The notes under the pieces are model-generated. The model saw nothing but the letters and a program-made list of their open reading frames with translations. It was not told the origin of the DNA and ran no database searches. Of a DNA stretch of 64,000 nucleotides, positions 21,165 through 55,685 are shown one piece after another. This stretch comes from Sipunculus nudus (taxonomy: Eukaryota; Annelida; Sipuncula; Golfingiida; Sipunculidae): NCBI GenBank assembly GCA_026874595.1, contig CM049313.1, forward strand, positions 51,759,659 to 51,823,658, given 5' to 3'. The stretch's first letter is position 1. Each line of letters starts with the position of its first letter. Both the position numbers and the translations under genes were made by a program.

Positions 21165-22566
21165 GAAAAGATAAATGAAATATACTCACAATAGCTTGAA
21201 CACTCACACCCTCTGCTTCAACTGTTTAGTCTGGTATGCTGAATTTCCCGCCAAAATGTGGTCTCTACAGGGAAACAGTAACTCTAGTCGATTCCAATTA
21301 AGCCGCAATCCGTATAAAAAACATGAGTTCGCCAGAGGGGTTATATGATAAGGTACACACTGATAGTTGTAGTGCACAGGACCACATTATATAAGCATAA
21401 TATGAACATGCTGTACTTTTTGACACTTATTTCCAAGTTTTTTTTTTGTAAAGCTTCATTTCTAAAGGTATAATTTATTCTGAACAAACTGCCTCCTGGC
21501 AGATAAAAAATGTTTATATTTAAATACATATTAATCTTACACATAATTAATATATATATATATATTTATATATATTACATCTTTAACAATCGAAATATGT
21601 CTTATAAATTTTTCAGGTAAACATTTGTATCAACATTTTTTAAATGTTTTGTTTATTATTCATTTTTTTTTAAATTTTTTTTTCAACAATTTTTTTTATT
21701 CATTAAAATCTTTTAAACATTTTTAACTTTTACATTCACTAGTATGCCTAAGGCAATGACATGACGCAGTCACGTAATCCCTGAAATGGGATTGGGTAAT
21801 TTAAGTCATACTACATCTTGTACATTTTTAATATGTCTCATAAATGTTTCAGGTAAACATTTTTCATCAACATTTATAAAACATTTTAAAATGTTTTTAA
21901 AATGTTTAAAAAACGTTTTGGGAACTCTTTTATGTGCCCTATGGGTAAATGTTAAAAAAATGTTTTATAAATGTTTTTAAAAAATGTTCTGTTGTAACAT
22001 TTATGCGTTGTTTTTAAAAAATGTTTTTAAAATGTTTTAAAAATGTTTTGATAAAAATGTTCTTTTGTAACATTTATGGGCCGTTAGTAAAAACGTTTTA
22101 AAAATGTTTTTAAAACATTTTTAAAAGATGTTCTGCTGAAACAATTATGCAACATATTGAAAATGTTTTAAAAATGTTTGAAAAGATAAATGAAATATAC
22201 TCACAATAGCTTGAACACTCAGACCCTCCCCTTCAACTGTTTAGTCTGGCATGCTGAATTTCCCGCCAAAATGTGGTCTCTACAGGGAATCAGTAACTCT
22301 AGTTGATTCCAATTAAGCCGCAATCCGTATAAAAAAAAGCGAGTTCGCCGGAGGAGTTATATGATAAGGTATACACTGATAGTTGTAGTGCACAGGACCA
22401 CATTATATAAGCATAATATGAACATGCTGTACTTTTTGACACTTAATTATTTCCAAGTTTTTTCTTTGTAAAGCTTCATTTCTAAAGTTATAATTTATTC
22501 TGAACAAACTGCCTCCTGGCAGATAAGAAATGTTTATATTTAAATACATATTAATCTTACACATAA

Positions 22567-22615
<49 letters not shown>

Positions 22616-23231
22616 CATCTTTAACAATCGAAATATGTCTTATAAATTTTTAAAGACAACATTTGTATCAACATTTTTTAAATGTTTTGTTTATTATTCA
22701 TATTTTTTTCATTTTCTTTTCAACAATTTTTTTTATTCATTAACATTTTTTAAACATTTTAACTTTTACAGTCACAAGTATGCCTAAGGCAATGACAGAT
22801 GACGCAGTCAAGTAATCCCTGAAATGGGATTGGGTTATTTAAGTCATACTACATCTTGTACATTTTTAATATGTCTCATAAATGTTTCAGGTAAACATTT
22901 TTCATCAACATTTATAAAACATTTTAAAATGTTTTTAAAATGTTTAAAAAACGTTTTGGGAACCCATTTATGTGCCCTATGGTAAATGTTAAAAAAATGT
23001 TTTATAAATGTTTTTATAAAATGTTCTGTTGTAACATTTATGCGCTGTTTTTACAAAATGTTTTAAAAATGTTTTAAAAATGTTTTGATAAAAATGTTCT
23101 TTTGTAACATTTATGCGCTGTTAGTAAAAACGTTTTAAAAATGTTTTTAAAACATTTTTAAAAGATGTTCTGTTGAAACATTTATGCAACATATTGAAAA
23201 TGTTTTAAAAATGTTTTGTGCTACCTGGGAA
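21165..23231. repeat. 1,015-bp tandem duplication closed by a GCTACCTGGG terminus
   Basis: Copy A is about 21165-22179 and copy B starts at 22180. The anchor GAAAAGATAAATGAAATATA occurs at both starts. The copies are near-identical apart from (AT)n length (21551-21575 versus 22570-22612) and scattered changes. Each has a roughly 400-bp unique part and a tail of AAAATGTTTTTAAAA-type motifs. Copy B ends TTTTGTGCTACCTGGGA, the inverse of the start of the block at 15664; copy A runs straight into copy B. Confidence 0.85.
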
Positions 23232-23394
23232 TAGATTTAATATCCGATAACAGTCAACAAATATTACAACATGTTGCCCTAACATGTTGACGGACGCTTA
23301 TTGAGTTTGGCAGTGCGCCTACTTAGTACCATAAATGAAATAAAATACCTTGTCAGCTGAAGTATATTGTATACTATATTGTGGGAGGTTTGAT
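23232..23394. other. short unique stretch
   Basis: Nothing recognised. Confidence 0.4.
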
Positions 23395-24868
23395 TGCCTG
23401 TTTGTTAAGGCAAATGATGGGATCTCTGAGGCTCTGATGGCCTGTTTGTTCAGGCAAGGAAGCCGACCTCAGAAGCTCTGATGGCCTGTGTTCAGCACAA
23501 TTGACCGGATCCGTGAGACTCTTACGGCCGTATGTCCAGGCAAGCGAGTCTATCGCTGATTCTCTGATGGCCTGTTTGTTAAGGCAGGTATGCGGATCTC
23601 AGAGGCTATGATGGCCTGTTTGTTCCGGCAAGTGAGCGGATCTCAGAAGCTCTGATGGCCTGTTTGTGGAGGCAAGGGAGCCGATCTCAGAAGCTCTGAC
23701 GGCTTGTTTGGGCAGGCAAGTGAGCGGATCTCAGAAGCCCTGATGGCCTTTCCGTCCAGACAAGTGAGCGGATCTCAGAAGCTCTGATGGCCTGATTGTG
23801 GAGGCAAGGGAGCCGATCTCAGAAGCTCTGACGGCTTGTTTGGGCAGGCAAGTGAGCGGATCTCAGAAGCCCTGATGGCCTTTCCGTCCAGACAAGTGAG
23901 CGGATCTCAGAAGCTCTGATGGCCTGTTTGTGGAGGCAAGGGAGCCGATCTCAGAAGCTCTGACGGCTTGTTTGGACAGGCAACTGAGCGGATCTCAGAA
24001 GCCCTGATGGCCTTTCCGTCCAGACAAGTGAGCGGATCTCAGAAGCTCCGATGGCCTTTTTGTTCAGGCAAGTGAGCGGATCTCTGAGGCTCTGATGACT
24101 TGTTTGTTCTGGCAAGCGAGTGGATCTATGAGGCTCTGATGGCTTGTTTGTTTAGGTAAGCGAGCGGATCTCTGAGGCTCTGACGACTTGTTTGTTCAGG
24201 AAAGCGAGCGGATCTCTGAGGCTCTGATTGCTTGTTTGTCCAGGCAAGCGAGCGGATCTCTGAGGCTCTGATTGCTTGTTGGTCCAGGCAAGTGAGTGGA
24301 TCTCTGAGGTTCTGATGGTTTGTTTGTTTAGGCAAGTGAGCGGATCTCTGAGGTTCCAACGTCCTGTTTGTTCATGCAAGTGAGCGGATCTTTTAAGATC
24401 TGATGACTTGTTTGTTCAGGAAAGTGAGCGGATCTCTGAGGCTCTGATGGTTTGTTTGTTTAGGCAAGCGAGCGGATCTCTGAGACTCTAACTTCCTGTT
24501 TGTTCAGGCAAATGAGTGGATCTCTAAGGCTCTGATGGCCTGTTTGTTCCGGCAAGAGAGCGGATCTCTGAGGCTCTGATGGCTTGTTTGTTCAGGCAAG
24601 TGAGCGGATCTCTGAGGCTCTGATGGTTTGTTTGTTTATGCAAGCGAGCGGATCTCTGAGACTCTAACTTCCTGTTTGTTCAGGCAAATGAGTGGATCTC
24701 TGAGGCTCTGATGGCCTGTTTGTTCAGGCAAGAGAGCGGATCTCTGAGGCTCTGATGGTTTGTTTGTTTAGGCAAGTGAGCGGATCTCTGAGGCTCTGAT
24801 GGCTTGTTTGTTCAGGCAAGTAAGCGGATCTCTGAGGCTCTGACAGCCTGTTTGCATGTGATTGGTTC
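23395..24868. repeat. 44-bp satellite with 132-bp higher-order repeat
   Basis: About 33 copies of a 44-bp unit of the type GCGGATCTCTGAGGCTCTGA followed by TGGCTTGTTTGTTCAGGCAAGTGA. In the left half three units form a 132-bp higher-order repeat: GGAGGCAAGGGAGCCGATC recurs at about 23668, 23800 and 23932. The minus-strand open frames here are translations of the satellite, not genes. It lies 3' of the exon at 25251-25419, probably in an intron or the 3' flank of that gene. Confidence 0.92.
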
Positions 24869-24904
24869 TCTGGAGATTTAGCAGTTATTCAGGCCTGTGA
24901 ACAG

Positions 24905-25112
24905 ATGAGGGGCGGATCCAGGTTTAGGGAAAAGAGGGTCCAAACCCAGAAGGACTAAGAACAAAACGTAATAAAGTCCCCAGGTCCGGAAAAGGGGAGT
25001 CTGATCGCCAAAATTGGTCTGAAACTCTAAAAATGGGCTTGGTCCCTGAAAAAAGGGGTGGGTGGGGGGGGGGGGGGGGTCCGGAACCTGTGGACGCCTC
25101 CCCTGGATCCGC
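24905..25112. mobile_element. small MITE-like element with GGATCC-containing ends
   Basis: The left end contains GGGGCGGATCCAGG; the right end contains CTGGATCCGCTTCTG, giving an inverted CGGATCCAGG core. The interior has long G runs (about 25057-25080). No convincing TSD was found. The minus-strand open frame (proline-rich) is a shadow of this element. Confidence 0.5.
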
Positions 25113-25250
25113 TTCTGGTCCCTGATATATCCAAGTTTATTATTCATCTGTTTAAGAGGCAGTGTCATCTATCCGATACATGGATGAATCTTGAAAAAAA
25201 TACTGAATGCTGAAAATCCCAACATACAGAAATAAACAGAAATTACTTAC

Positions 25251-25419
25251 TTGAGCGGATGAATCCGTGTATGAAACGTGCTCATCCTGTCAGAACATAT
25301 GCTGTTGAGTTGTAACATGTGTGACACTATCTTCTCCGCTAGAATTCTGTTTAGATCGTAAGTGGCGGCCTTGTCACTGGATATACTGCGGAGCTCATCT
25401 AGAATACTCCAGATCTTGA
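25251..25419 (-). CDS. exon 3 of the DUF4239-like gene
   Basis: Acceptor TATATTTGCAG, donor CTCAA|GTAAGT, 169 nt. Encodes VKIWSILDELRSISSDKAAT, YDLNRILAEKIVSHML and QLNSICSDRMSTFHTRIHPL, with an end phase of 2. The next exon was not found; the DUF4806-like exon at 18380 is out of phase with it (a TAA would result). Confidence 0.75.
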
Positions 25420-26953
25420 CTGCAAATATAATAAGTGATGATTTAGTTCAATAATCTCGTTTGTAAACCCATTAAGATCAGCGATGCATAAGAACAGTGA
25501 AGAATAACACTAACCAAATACAATACATCACTATTTTACCGCTACGCCATGCGAATCATGACTAAGGGTTCCTAGATTTTGCAAGTGGCTGTGTGTCTGT
25601 ATGTGTGGCAGACCGCATATAGACGCGTCTTTAATGTTTTGTACAGTTTCTATACCCCTTAAGCATAAGGGGATGCCGTCTAATTATTTACCCGCCAGGT
25701 TGTGAGGTTTTATGTGTTCTCCGTTGTTGGGTCGTCTGTTAGCAGCTAATAGAATTGAACGGATGCAGGTGAACTCGATGAAAGGTTAGGGAGCACCTAC
25801 GGAACAAACCATTGAATTTTGAAGGTAATCTAGATTAGTACTGTTTTAATTCGAATCATTATAAACCAGTGTGACACCCGTATAAAGGGCCGCTTTGTTC
25901 AACTGAATCAGTGAGTCTGTGAGACGTGTTGTTAACTTATGATTAGGAATGGTGATTCTGTATACACCCCATTTAGGGGGTCACGCATCTGTTAAAATTC
26001 TTCATTTTCTTATTGATGACATATATTGTCAATAGCACATTTAAAGACAAGGTGGGTATAATAAAGATCCAGTAGTAAGCCATTTTTTCTGAGAAAAAAA
26101 TAATATTATTTGATCTTTAGACGTTACTAAGATCTTAAATCAACATACCTCTAACGTCTTCTTTGGGGGAATTCCGGAAACTAAACATATCTCTGTTCTG
26201 GATCTGTAAGATCATGAATATACTCTCAGCTTTTAGAGCTTTGTAAATATTAATCCGATGAAGGAGACTGGGTAACGTCACTTTGGATGCTAAAGTAGCA
26301 ATTTGGTCCAAAAGACCTAGTTCATGTGTAACCTTTTGCATTATCTCTTGTTGCTTTCCCAGGGCTTGTTGAAATGCAAACCCAAAAGATGTAGCGTAAA
26401 CTAGTCCAGCTGGAGCCAGAAAGCAGGCTATAGCTTCATTTATATTTGGCGCAACTTTAAATTTGTCAGGCGGCCAAAATAACGTCACCAGAGGTTGGTA
26501 TAAATATAGTGTGGCTGGGCACAAAGCTAGCGATAACAGCGCCGGACCAGCAATCCTTAACAACTCCAAAGGTTTGCTGTTGAACTGTCCCATGCTGGCT
26601 ATAACCTCTTTATCAAACTCTGACAAGAATGGTTCTTCATGAGGGGGAGCTTCTGTTTTGCTCTGTATTTCGTCATCTGTTGTCAGGTCTGTGAGAAAAA
26701 CCTCACTTCCGGTTCCACCGCACACTGGTTTACCCTTCACAATTCGAAGTGGGTGGACTTTAATGAAAGATTTCTTGATCAGAACCAGACGACCCACAAG
26801 GTTTGTCCAGAGACCGCGGTGCGTCCAAAGAGAGAGCCCACATAATCCTGAAATAAAAAATACATCATTGAGAAGAAAGAACAGTAATTCGCACTGTTAA
26901 AAGTTTGAACATTGTTGGAACTCTCGGTGATTATTTGTTAAGAAACTAAGGAG

Positions 26954-27005
<52 letters not shown>

Positions 27006-28945
27006 CCGTTTTGTTTCCCTTACGTCTTATGCGATTGTTTATCTAGACCATTGATGAATAGTGTTGTCTTATGGTGGTAGGGTAGACGTTTTGCCTTTTC
27101 CCTTAAACATACATACATGCATACATACATACATTTACATATAAACGACAATGAATACTGATGGTGATGTACGTAGAACATTGGCATATTACCTGATATG
27201 ATTATAAACATCAGCGAAAATGGAGGTAGAATTATCTCAGCGACAGCTGGACGTTCTTCCGCCTCCGGTAAAGCCCCCTCACTCTCTGGTTTTGCGCTTT
27301 CTTCTGCTTCACTTTCTTGGTAACTTGTTGGTTCTCCTGTGACCTCTGGTTCAGACATTCCTTCCGGTTCGGACGCTCCCTCAGGCTCTGACGAACCTTC
27401 CGGTTCAGAGGTGCCTTCTGGTTCAGACGTACCCTCAGGCTCAGATGTACCCTCGGGCTCAGACGTGCTTTCCGGTTCTGAGGTGCCTTCTGGTTCAGAC
27501 GCACCCTCAGGCTCAGACGTACCTTCCGGTTCTGAGGTGACTTCGGATTCAGATGAACCTTCAGGCTCAGACGTACCCTCTGGTTCTGATGTGGCTTTTG
27601 GTTCAGATGTACCCTCAGGCTCAGACGTACCTTCCGGCTCTGAGGTTCCTTCGGGTTCAGATGTACCCTCAGGCTCAGACGTACCCTCAGGCTCAGACGT
27701 TCCTTCCGGCTCTGATGTGCCTTCTGGTTCAGATGTAACCTCGGGCTCAGACGTACCTTCCGGTTCTGAGGTGCCTTCTGGTTCAGACGTACCCTCAGGC
27801 TCAGATGTACCCTCAGGCTCAGACATACCTTCCGGCTCTGAGGTTCCTTCGGGTTCAGATGTACCCTCAGGCTCAGACATACCTTCCGGCTCTGAGGTTC
27901 CTTCGGGTTCAGATGTACCCTCAGGCTCAGACGTACCCTCAGGCTCTGATGTGCCCCCTGGTTCAGATGTACCCTCGGGCTCAGACGTACCTTCCGGTTC
28001 TGAGTAGCCGTCTGGTTCAGACGTACCCTCAGGCTCAGATGTACCCCCAGGCTCAGACGTACTTTCCGGTTCTGAGGTGCCTTCTGGTTCAGACGTACCT
28101 TCAGGCTCAGACGTACCCCCAGGCTCAGACGTGCCTTCCGGTTCTGAGGTGCCTTCGGGTTCAGACGTACCCTCAGGCTCAGATGTACCCCCAGGCTCAG
28201 ACGTACCTTCCGGTTCTGAGGTGCCTTCTGGTTCAGACGTACCTTCAGGCTCAGATGTACCCCCAGGCTCAGACGTGCCTTCCGGTTCTGAGGTGCCTTC
28301 TGGTTCAGACGTACCTTCAGGCTCAGACGTACCCTCAGGCTCAGACGTACCTTCCGGTTCTGAGGTGCCTTCGGGTTCAGACGTACCCTCAGGCTCAGAC
28401 GTGCCTTCCGGTTCTGAGGTTCCCTCTGGTTCAGACGTACCCTCAGCCTCAGGCGTACCTTCCGGCTCGGAGGTGACTACGGGTTCAGATGAACCTTCAG
28501 GCTCAGACGTACCCTCCGGTTCTGATGTGGCTTTTGGTTCAGATGTACCCTCAGGCTCAGACGTTCCTTCCGGTTCTGAAGTTCCTTCCGGTTCAGATGT
28601 AACCTCGGGATCAGACGTACCTCCCGGTTCTGAGATGCCTTCTGGTTCAGATGTACCGTCAAGCTCTGATGTACCTTCCGGTTCTGATATGGTTTCAGGG
28701 TCGGATGTCCCTGTTGGTTCTGCGGTTAGATCTGGCGCTGCGGAGGAACTAATCATTTCGGGCGTACTTTCCGGTTCCGGTGAATTTCCTGTAATAGCTG
28801 GTTCTTCCTCAGACGCTAAGGAGGCTGTTCCTTCTGGTTCAGCTGCTGTAGTTGATATTGGATACCCTGTTGTAAAGTAACCCGCAGATTCTGTAGCCAG
28901 GGCAAACGCACATAAAATTATCCATAGGACCTTTTTCTTATACAT
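25251..28945 (-). CDS. membrane protein with EGTSEP-repeat ectodomain and DUF4239 (bestrophin-like) domain, 3' end not found
   Basis: Three exons join in frame: 28945-27193, 26847-26149 and 25419-25251 (phases 1, 1, 2), giving at least 873 residues. Order: signal peptide (MYKKKVLWIILCAFALATES); a Ser/Glu/Pro/Gly/Thr-rich region dominated by EGTSEP hexapeptides to about residue 535; membrane segment 1 about 574-592 across the first splice junction (FSLMFIIIS|GLCGLSLW); a polar loop; membrane segments about 681-709 and 721-743; then GFAFQQALGKQQEIMQKV and a helical region ending SICSDRMSTFHTRIHPLK. The pattern of two membrane helices, a 'GFxFxQALxKQQxI' helix and a later 'SxRMSxxxxRxxPL' resembles the DUF4239/bestrophin-like family of bacteria and plants, whose function is unknown. 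The C-terminal helices expected in that family are missing, so more exons should lie at lower coordinates. A channel or transporter-like role is possible but not shown. Confidence 0.65.
25420..26148 (-). other. intron 2 of the DUF4239-like gene
   Basis: GTATGT...TTTGCAG intron of 729 bp; no internal feature recognised. Confidence 0.7.
26149..26847 (-). CDS. exon 2 of the DUF4239-like gene: membrane segments
   Basis: Acceptor TTTTTTATTTCAG, donor AGAG|GTATGT, 699 nt, phase 1 at both ends. Encodes residues 585 to 817, with two strong hydrophobic stretches and the GFAFQQALGKQQ helix. Confidence 0.8.
26848..27192 (-). other. intron 1 of the DUF4239-like gene
   Basis: GTAATA...TTTCAG intron of 345 bp containing an (AT)n run at about 26960-27002 and a CATA repeat at about 27110-27133. 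Confidence 0.75.
27193..28945 (-). CDS. exon 1 of the DUF4239-like gene: signal peptide and hexapeptide repeat
   Basis: ATG at 28945-28943 begins a clear signal peptide with a charged KKK start and hydrophobic core. The donor is TCAG|GTAATA, phase 1. Reading past this donor would add about 57 residues before a stop, but those encode CMYVCMYVC-type low-complexity sequence from a CATA repeat, so splicing is favoured. Confidence 0.8.
27345..28700 (-). repeat. 18-bp coding minisatellite (EGTSEP)n
   Basis: About 75 tandem 18-bp units encode EGTSEP with variants (GGTSEP, EGMSEP, KATSEP, EGSSEP). All changes are codon-length, keeping the frame. A block with the order K-A-T-S-E-P, EGTSEP, EGSSE appears at 27536-27625 and again at 28473-28563 (about 937 bp apart), evidence of a large internal duplication. 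The repeat also stays open on the opposite strand (GSDVPS), so long + strand frames here are shadows. Confidence 0.95.
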
Positions 28946-30509
28946 AATTTTTATGATTCTTACGGCCCAGTTTTATTATTCATAACTTTTAGTAGAACTG
29001 CAATTGAAGGAGTTTGACAGAAACGTAACGTTGACCGTGGGATTGTAAAATGTATATATCCATGTTCGTTCGGCCATAATGAACACATATCTACGTATTT
29101 CTATGTTACTAAGCAGCATCAACAACGCGACTATACTTAATGCACATTTAGCAGGTTTCAAACAGATATTTTAGCTGAAGTAGCAGGCATTTGAGGCTTA
29201 GTGGAAGGTAGAGAACCTTTGGTACTACCATGGAACAAAAAGAACCGCGCCTTATTGTGACAAAAGCTTGTCGCCCTATAAGCTTCACACGACTGGTGGC
29301 AAAACCATTGATAGAGCGGGGAAGGGCGTGACGGCGAGGCAGTTATTGAACGTTGTATTGATTCTGTGGTCGCTGCAGGGAAACTCAGGTTTGCTTCCAT
29401 CGCCCTAGCTCAATATCCCAGAGCGTGTTTATTCGTATTGTGAACTGTCAATGAAGCAAACATTTTAATTTTAACTGCGTCATTTTATTACGGTGAGCAC
29501 AACTATCATACAACAGAATTCTACCATATCAACCGCCATGGAATTGACTATTTATTATTTAGTGATAATTATTTATCTTTGAAAGGTGTATATGAATTAA
29601 TTATGAGTCCCACACGAAAGATATGCAATCACTATCGTGAAATGAAAATACTGCTACCGCATGCAACCACGTTACTGTGTTGATCATGAGTGACCTACAC
29701 TTGAAGTTTGTATCACTTTCTTTTAAAGATATGATATTTTTTTGGGATAAATCAGTGAAGTGGTTATTTCGATTTATTAATTCGTTATCACGAACACCTG
29801 TCCATGTTGATTTATATTCGATTGTGATCCCAAATTAAATGTTTTACGTAAAATGTCGGTGGTAATGGTTTAGTTGGTGGAGTCGTGGTGTCCTCTCTAT
29901 TAGAGCCGAAGTGCATGATCGATTCCAGTCCGATTCTATAGACTCTTCCATAGAACATTGGGGGTTGCAGAGCTCACCGTCTGTCTGTTTAAAAGACTGC
30001 TAGTCTGACTCCTTAAACTTCAAGTCTTTTCCCCCCCTTGTTCCAGAGTATGATTTTGAAAGCCGAGTCAATGTTTTCTTATAAACAAACACGAACCAGC
30101 TGAGTGAAAATAAAACTTAATTCATACATGTTTTAGTTTATTTTGTAATTATTTAGGACTTTAAGTGCACGATAACTTTTTACCCTCGTTAATTGGAAAA
30201 TAATTGGTCAAAATCACGGATGTAATCTTACTTTTCATTTTGTTAGACTCAAATACAGGTTGACACTGTGTAAAATTTGGTTTTTCGACCTATAGGTTCT
30301 TTCAGTGTACAGAGAGGTACATGTAGTTTTTTATTAAGTGGTATGATAATACTTCCATTTAACAGAGTTTTGTCCAGCTGGACTTGGCCGATTTACGTCT
30401 GAGTACAAGGACACGTCGGAGTCTCGGACCATCGAGTCTAGGTCTAATCCCTAATCCTTAAAAAAAAGTCTCTAGACACTCGTCAAAGACTCGTGTCCTA
30501 CATCTCTGG

Positions 30510-30548
<39 letters not shown>

Positions 30549-30589
30549 ATTATCAGTGATTACAACTAAGATTTACTTCTTCAAAACTA
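28946..30589. other. 5' flank of the DUF4239-like gene and intergenic region
   Basis: The region holds the presumed promoter of the minus-strand gene, although no clear TATA box was fixed. Two minus-strand open frames (28976-29161 and 29158-29400) have no domain or splice support. A tRNA-like segment (GGTTTAGTTGGTGGAGTCGT with GATCGATTCC, about 29868-29928) may be a SINE head. An (AT)n run lies at about 30511-30546. Confidence 0.4.
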
Positions 30590-30840
30590 GATCAAGATTC
30601 AATGCAGAAATGTACCCAGGGCTCGAAATGAGCAAGTTCGGCATGATTTTCACCACTATGCTCAACAATTCCTTTCAGAACAATGACAAAGAGACAGGCC
30701 TGAAGTACAGAGTAGATGGAAAGTTCTTCACCCTGAAAAGACCCCAGGCTGTCACCAAGATAAAGCAGAGTGCTGCGAGACTTCTCATTTGACTGTGCGT
30801 TGAAAAGTAGATATACCGCTATGGTTTGTTACTTTATTAT
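30590..30840 (+). pseudogene. degenerate LINE reverse-transcriptase fragment
   Basis: The frame at 30586-30790 reads KFGMIFTTMLNNSF...GLKYRVDGKFFTLKRPQ, then KIKQSAARLL. This is the segment preceding the catalytic (F/Y)ADD box in Jockey/CR1-type reverse transcriptases. After a frameshift the overlapping frame continues LRDFSFDCALKSR, where the usual FADDCAL has become FSFDCAL. Both the frameshift and the lost catalytic Asp mark it as dead. No LINE ends were found. Confidence 0.6.
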
Positions 30841-31961
30841 GACTTATCTGGGAAAAAGTGGAAAAGGCCATTGCAGTGCGTTAAGAGTAGGTCCCCATTG
30901 GAGTTACCACCTGCAGTTCAAAATCAAATGGCTGCATGTTTATATGCATGATCAATATTCTGTGAAACTTAGAGCTGAAGGTTGCATTCATTCCTGTGAT
31001 ATCTGGTAACAGATATTACATCAAGTATACAAACATTTCGTCGAAATGTCAAATTTTGCGATCGACAAAATTTGTACGCTCTCCGAGGTATCGCAAAATC
31101 TAACGCGTCTATATATTATATATGTGGTGCAGATAATTGCGCCGTGAGGTATGAAGAGAGAATACAATATTTAAAGTTCTTTAAAGACGCTATCTTAAAA
31201 ATGATTTGACTGAATTTATATACTCATTATATGAGAACTAATGATTCGGGATTAGGCCTTTTTCTAAGCAATCGATCCCTATGATATAGAAGAAACGTCT
31301 TAATGCTATATTTCTTATCTTGGAAACAGAGAAAAAGACCACAAAGACCAAAAAGTATGTCAACATAGGTGGCCTAACCAAACGCGGATTTTTGCATACT
31401 CGTCACATGGTCAACAATGTAAGTCTGCAAAGTTTAGTGATAACAGCTTCAGTGCCCGCCGTTTAGAAATTTGGTGGTGGACGGTGGATATATTCACCCT
31501 CGCGCATGCTCGTGTACAGAGTGAACTAATGATTCAATTTTAACAAGTCATTTGAAATGGGAACTTCTTGTCTCAATGGTCAAAGTTTACAATCAGAATT
31601 TGTCACTTTTCAAGATAGAGGATTATCATATGATGTTCACACTGACTATATAAAAGTATATTATACGCATGCTTACCAGATTTTACAGGTCTACTTCAAT
31701 ATAGGTCTTATATCTTAGCCTCCCAACACATTTATACGTACGCCACTGATGTATAAAAAAAAGAGTGCATTTTCAGTTTGGGGAAAAGATTGGTTTTACC
31801 CACATCCCTAATAACCAGCAGTCCAATACTGGAATGAGAACGATTCTGCGAAAGAGCTATTCCCACCATCTGGTGAGGATTTCAAGCACTAATTTTCCTA
31901 TGGGTATGAAAGAGGTTACCCCCCACGACAGTATTAGAGTCGGATAAGCTAGACTGGCAAC
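30841..31961. other. 5' flank of the NGLY1 gene
   Basis: No exon recognised. It probably includes the NGLY1 promoter, since the initiator ATG in a good context (CAACATGGCG) follows at 31962. No clear TATA box or CpG cluster is visible close to it. Confidence 0.4.

Positions 31962-55685
<23,724 letters not shown>

Noticed and set aside
21185-21260. Exon-like segment in the 1-kb duplication (CCCTGTAG acceptor, DHILAGNSAYQTKQLKQR)
   Set aside because: It happens to fit phase 2 after exon 3, but stops after about 20 codons, the donor is lost in copy B and it lies in a repeat; chance is more likely.
24126-24379. Minus-strand frames reading RDPLTCLNKQ repeats
   Set aside because: Direct translation of the 44-bp satellite; no start context, splice sites or domain.
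27339-28880. Long + strand open frames (GSDVPS repeats, 222 and 267 residues, and VQMYPQAQTY repeats)
   Set aside because: They are antisense shadows of the EGTSEP-coding minisatellite; the minus strand has the signal peptide, splice sites and downstream domain.
29158-29400. 80-residue minus-strand frame upstream of the DUF4239-like gene
   Set aside because: No domain, no credible donor joining it to 28945, and the exon at 28945 already starts with a signal peptide.
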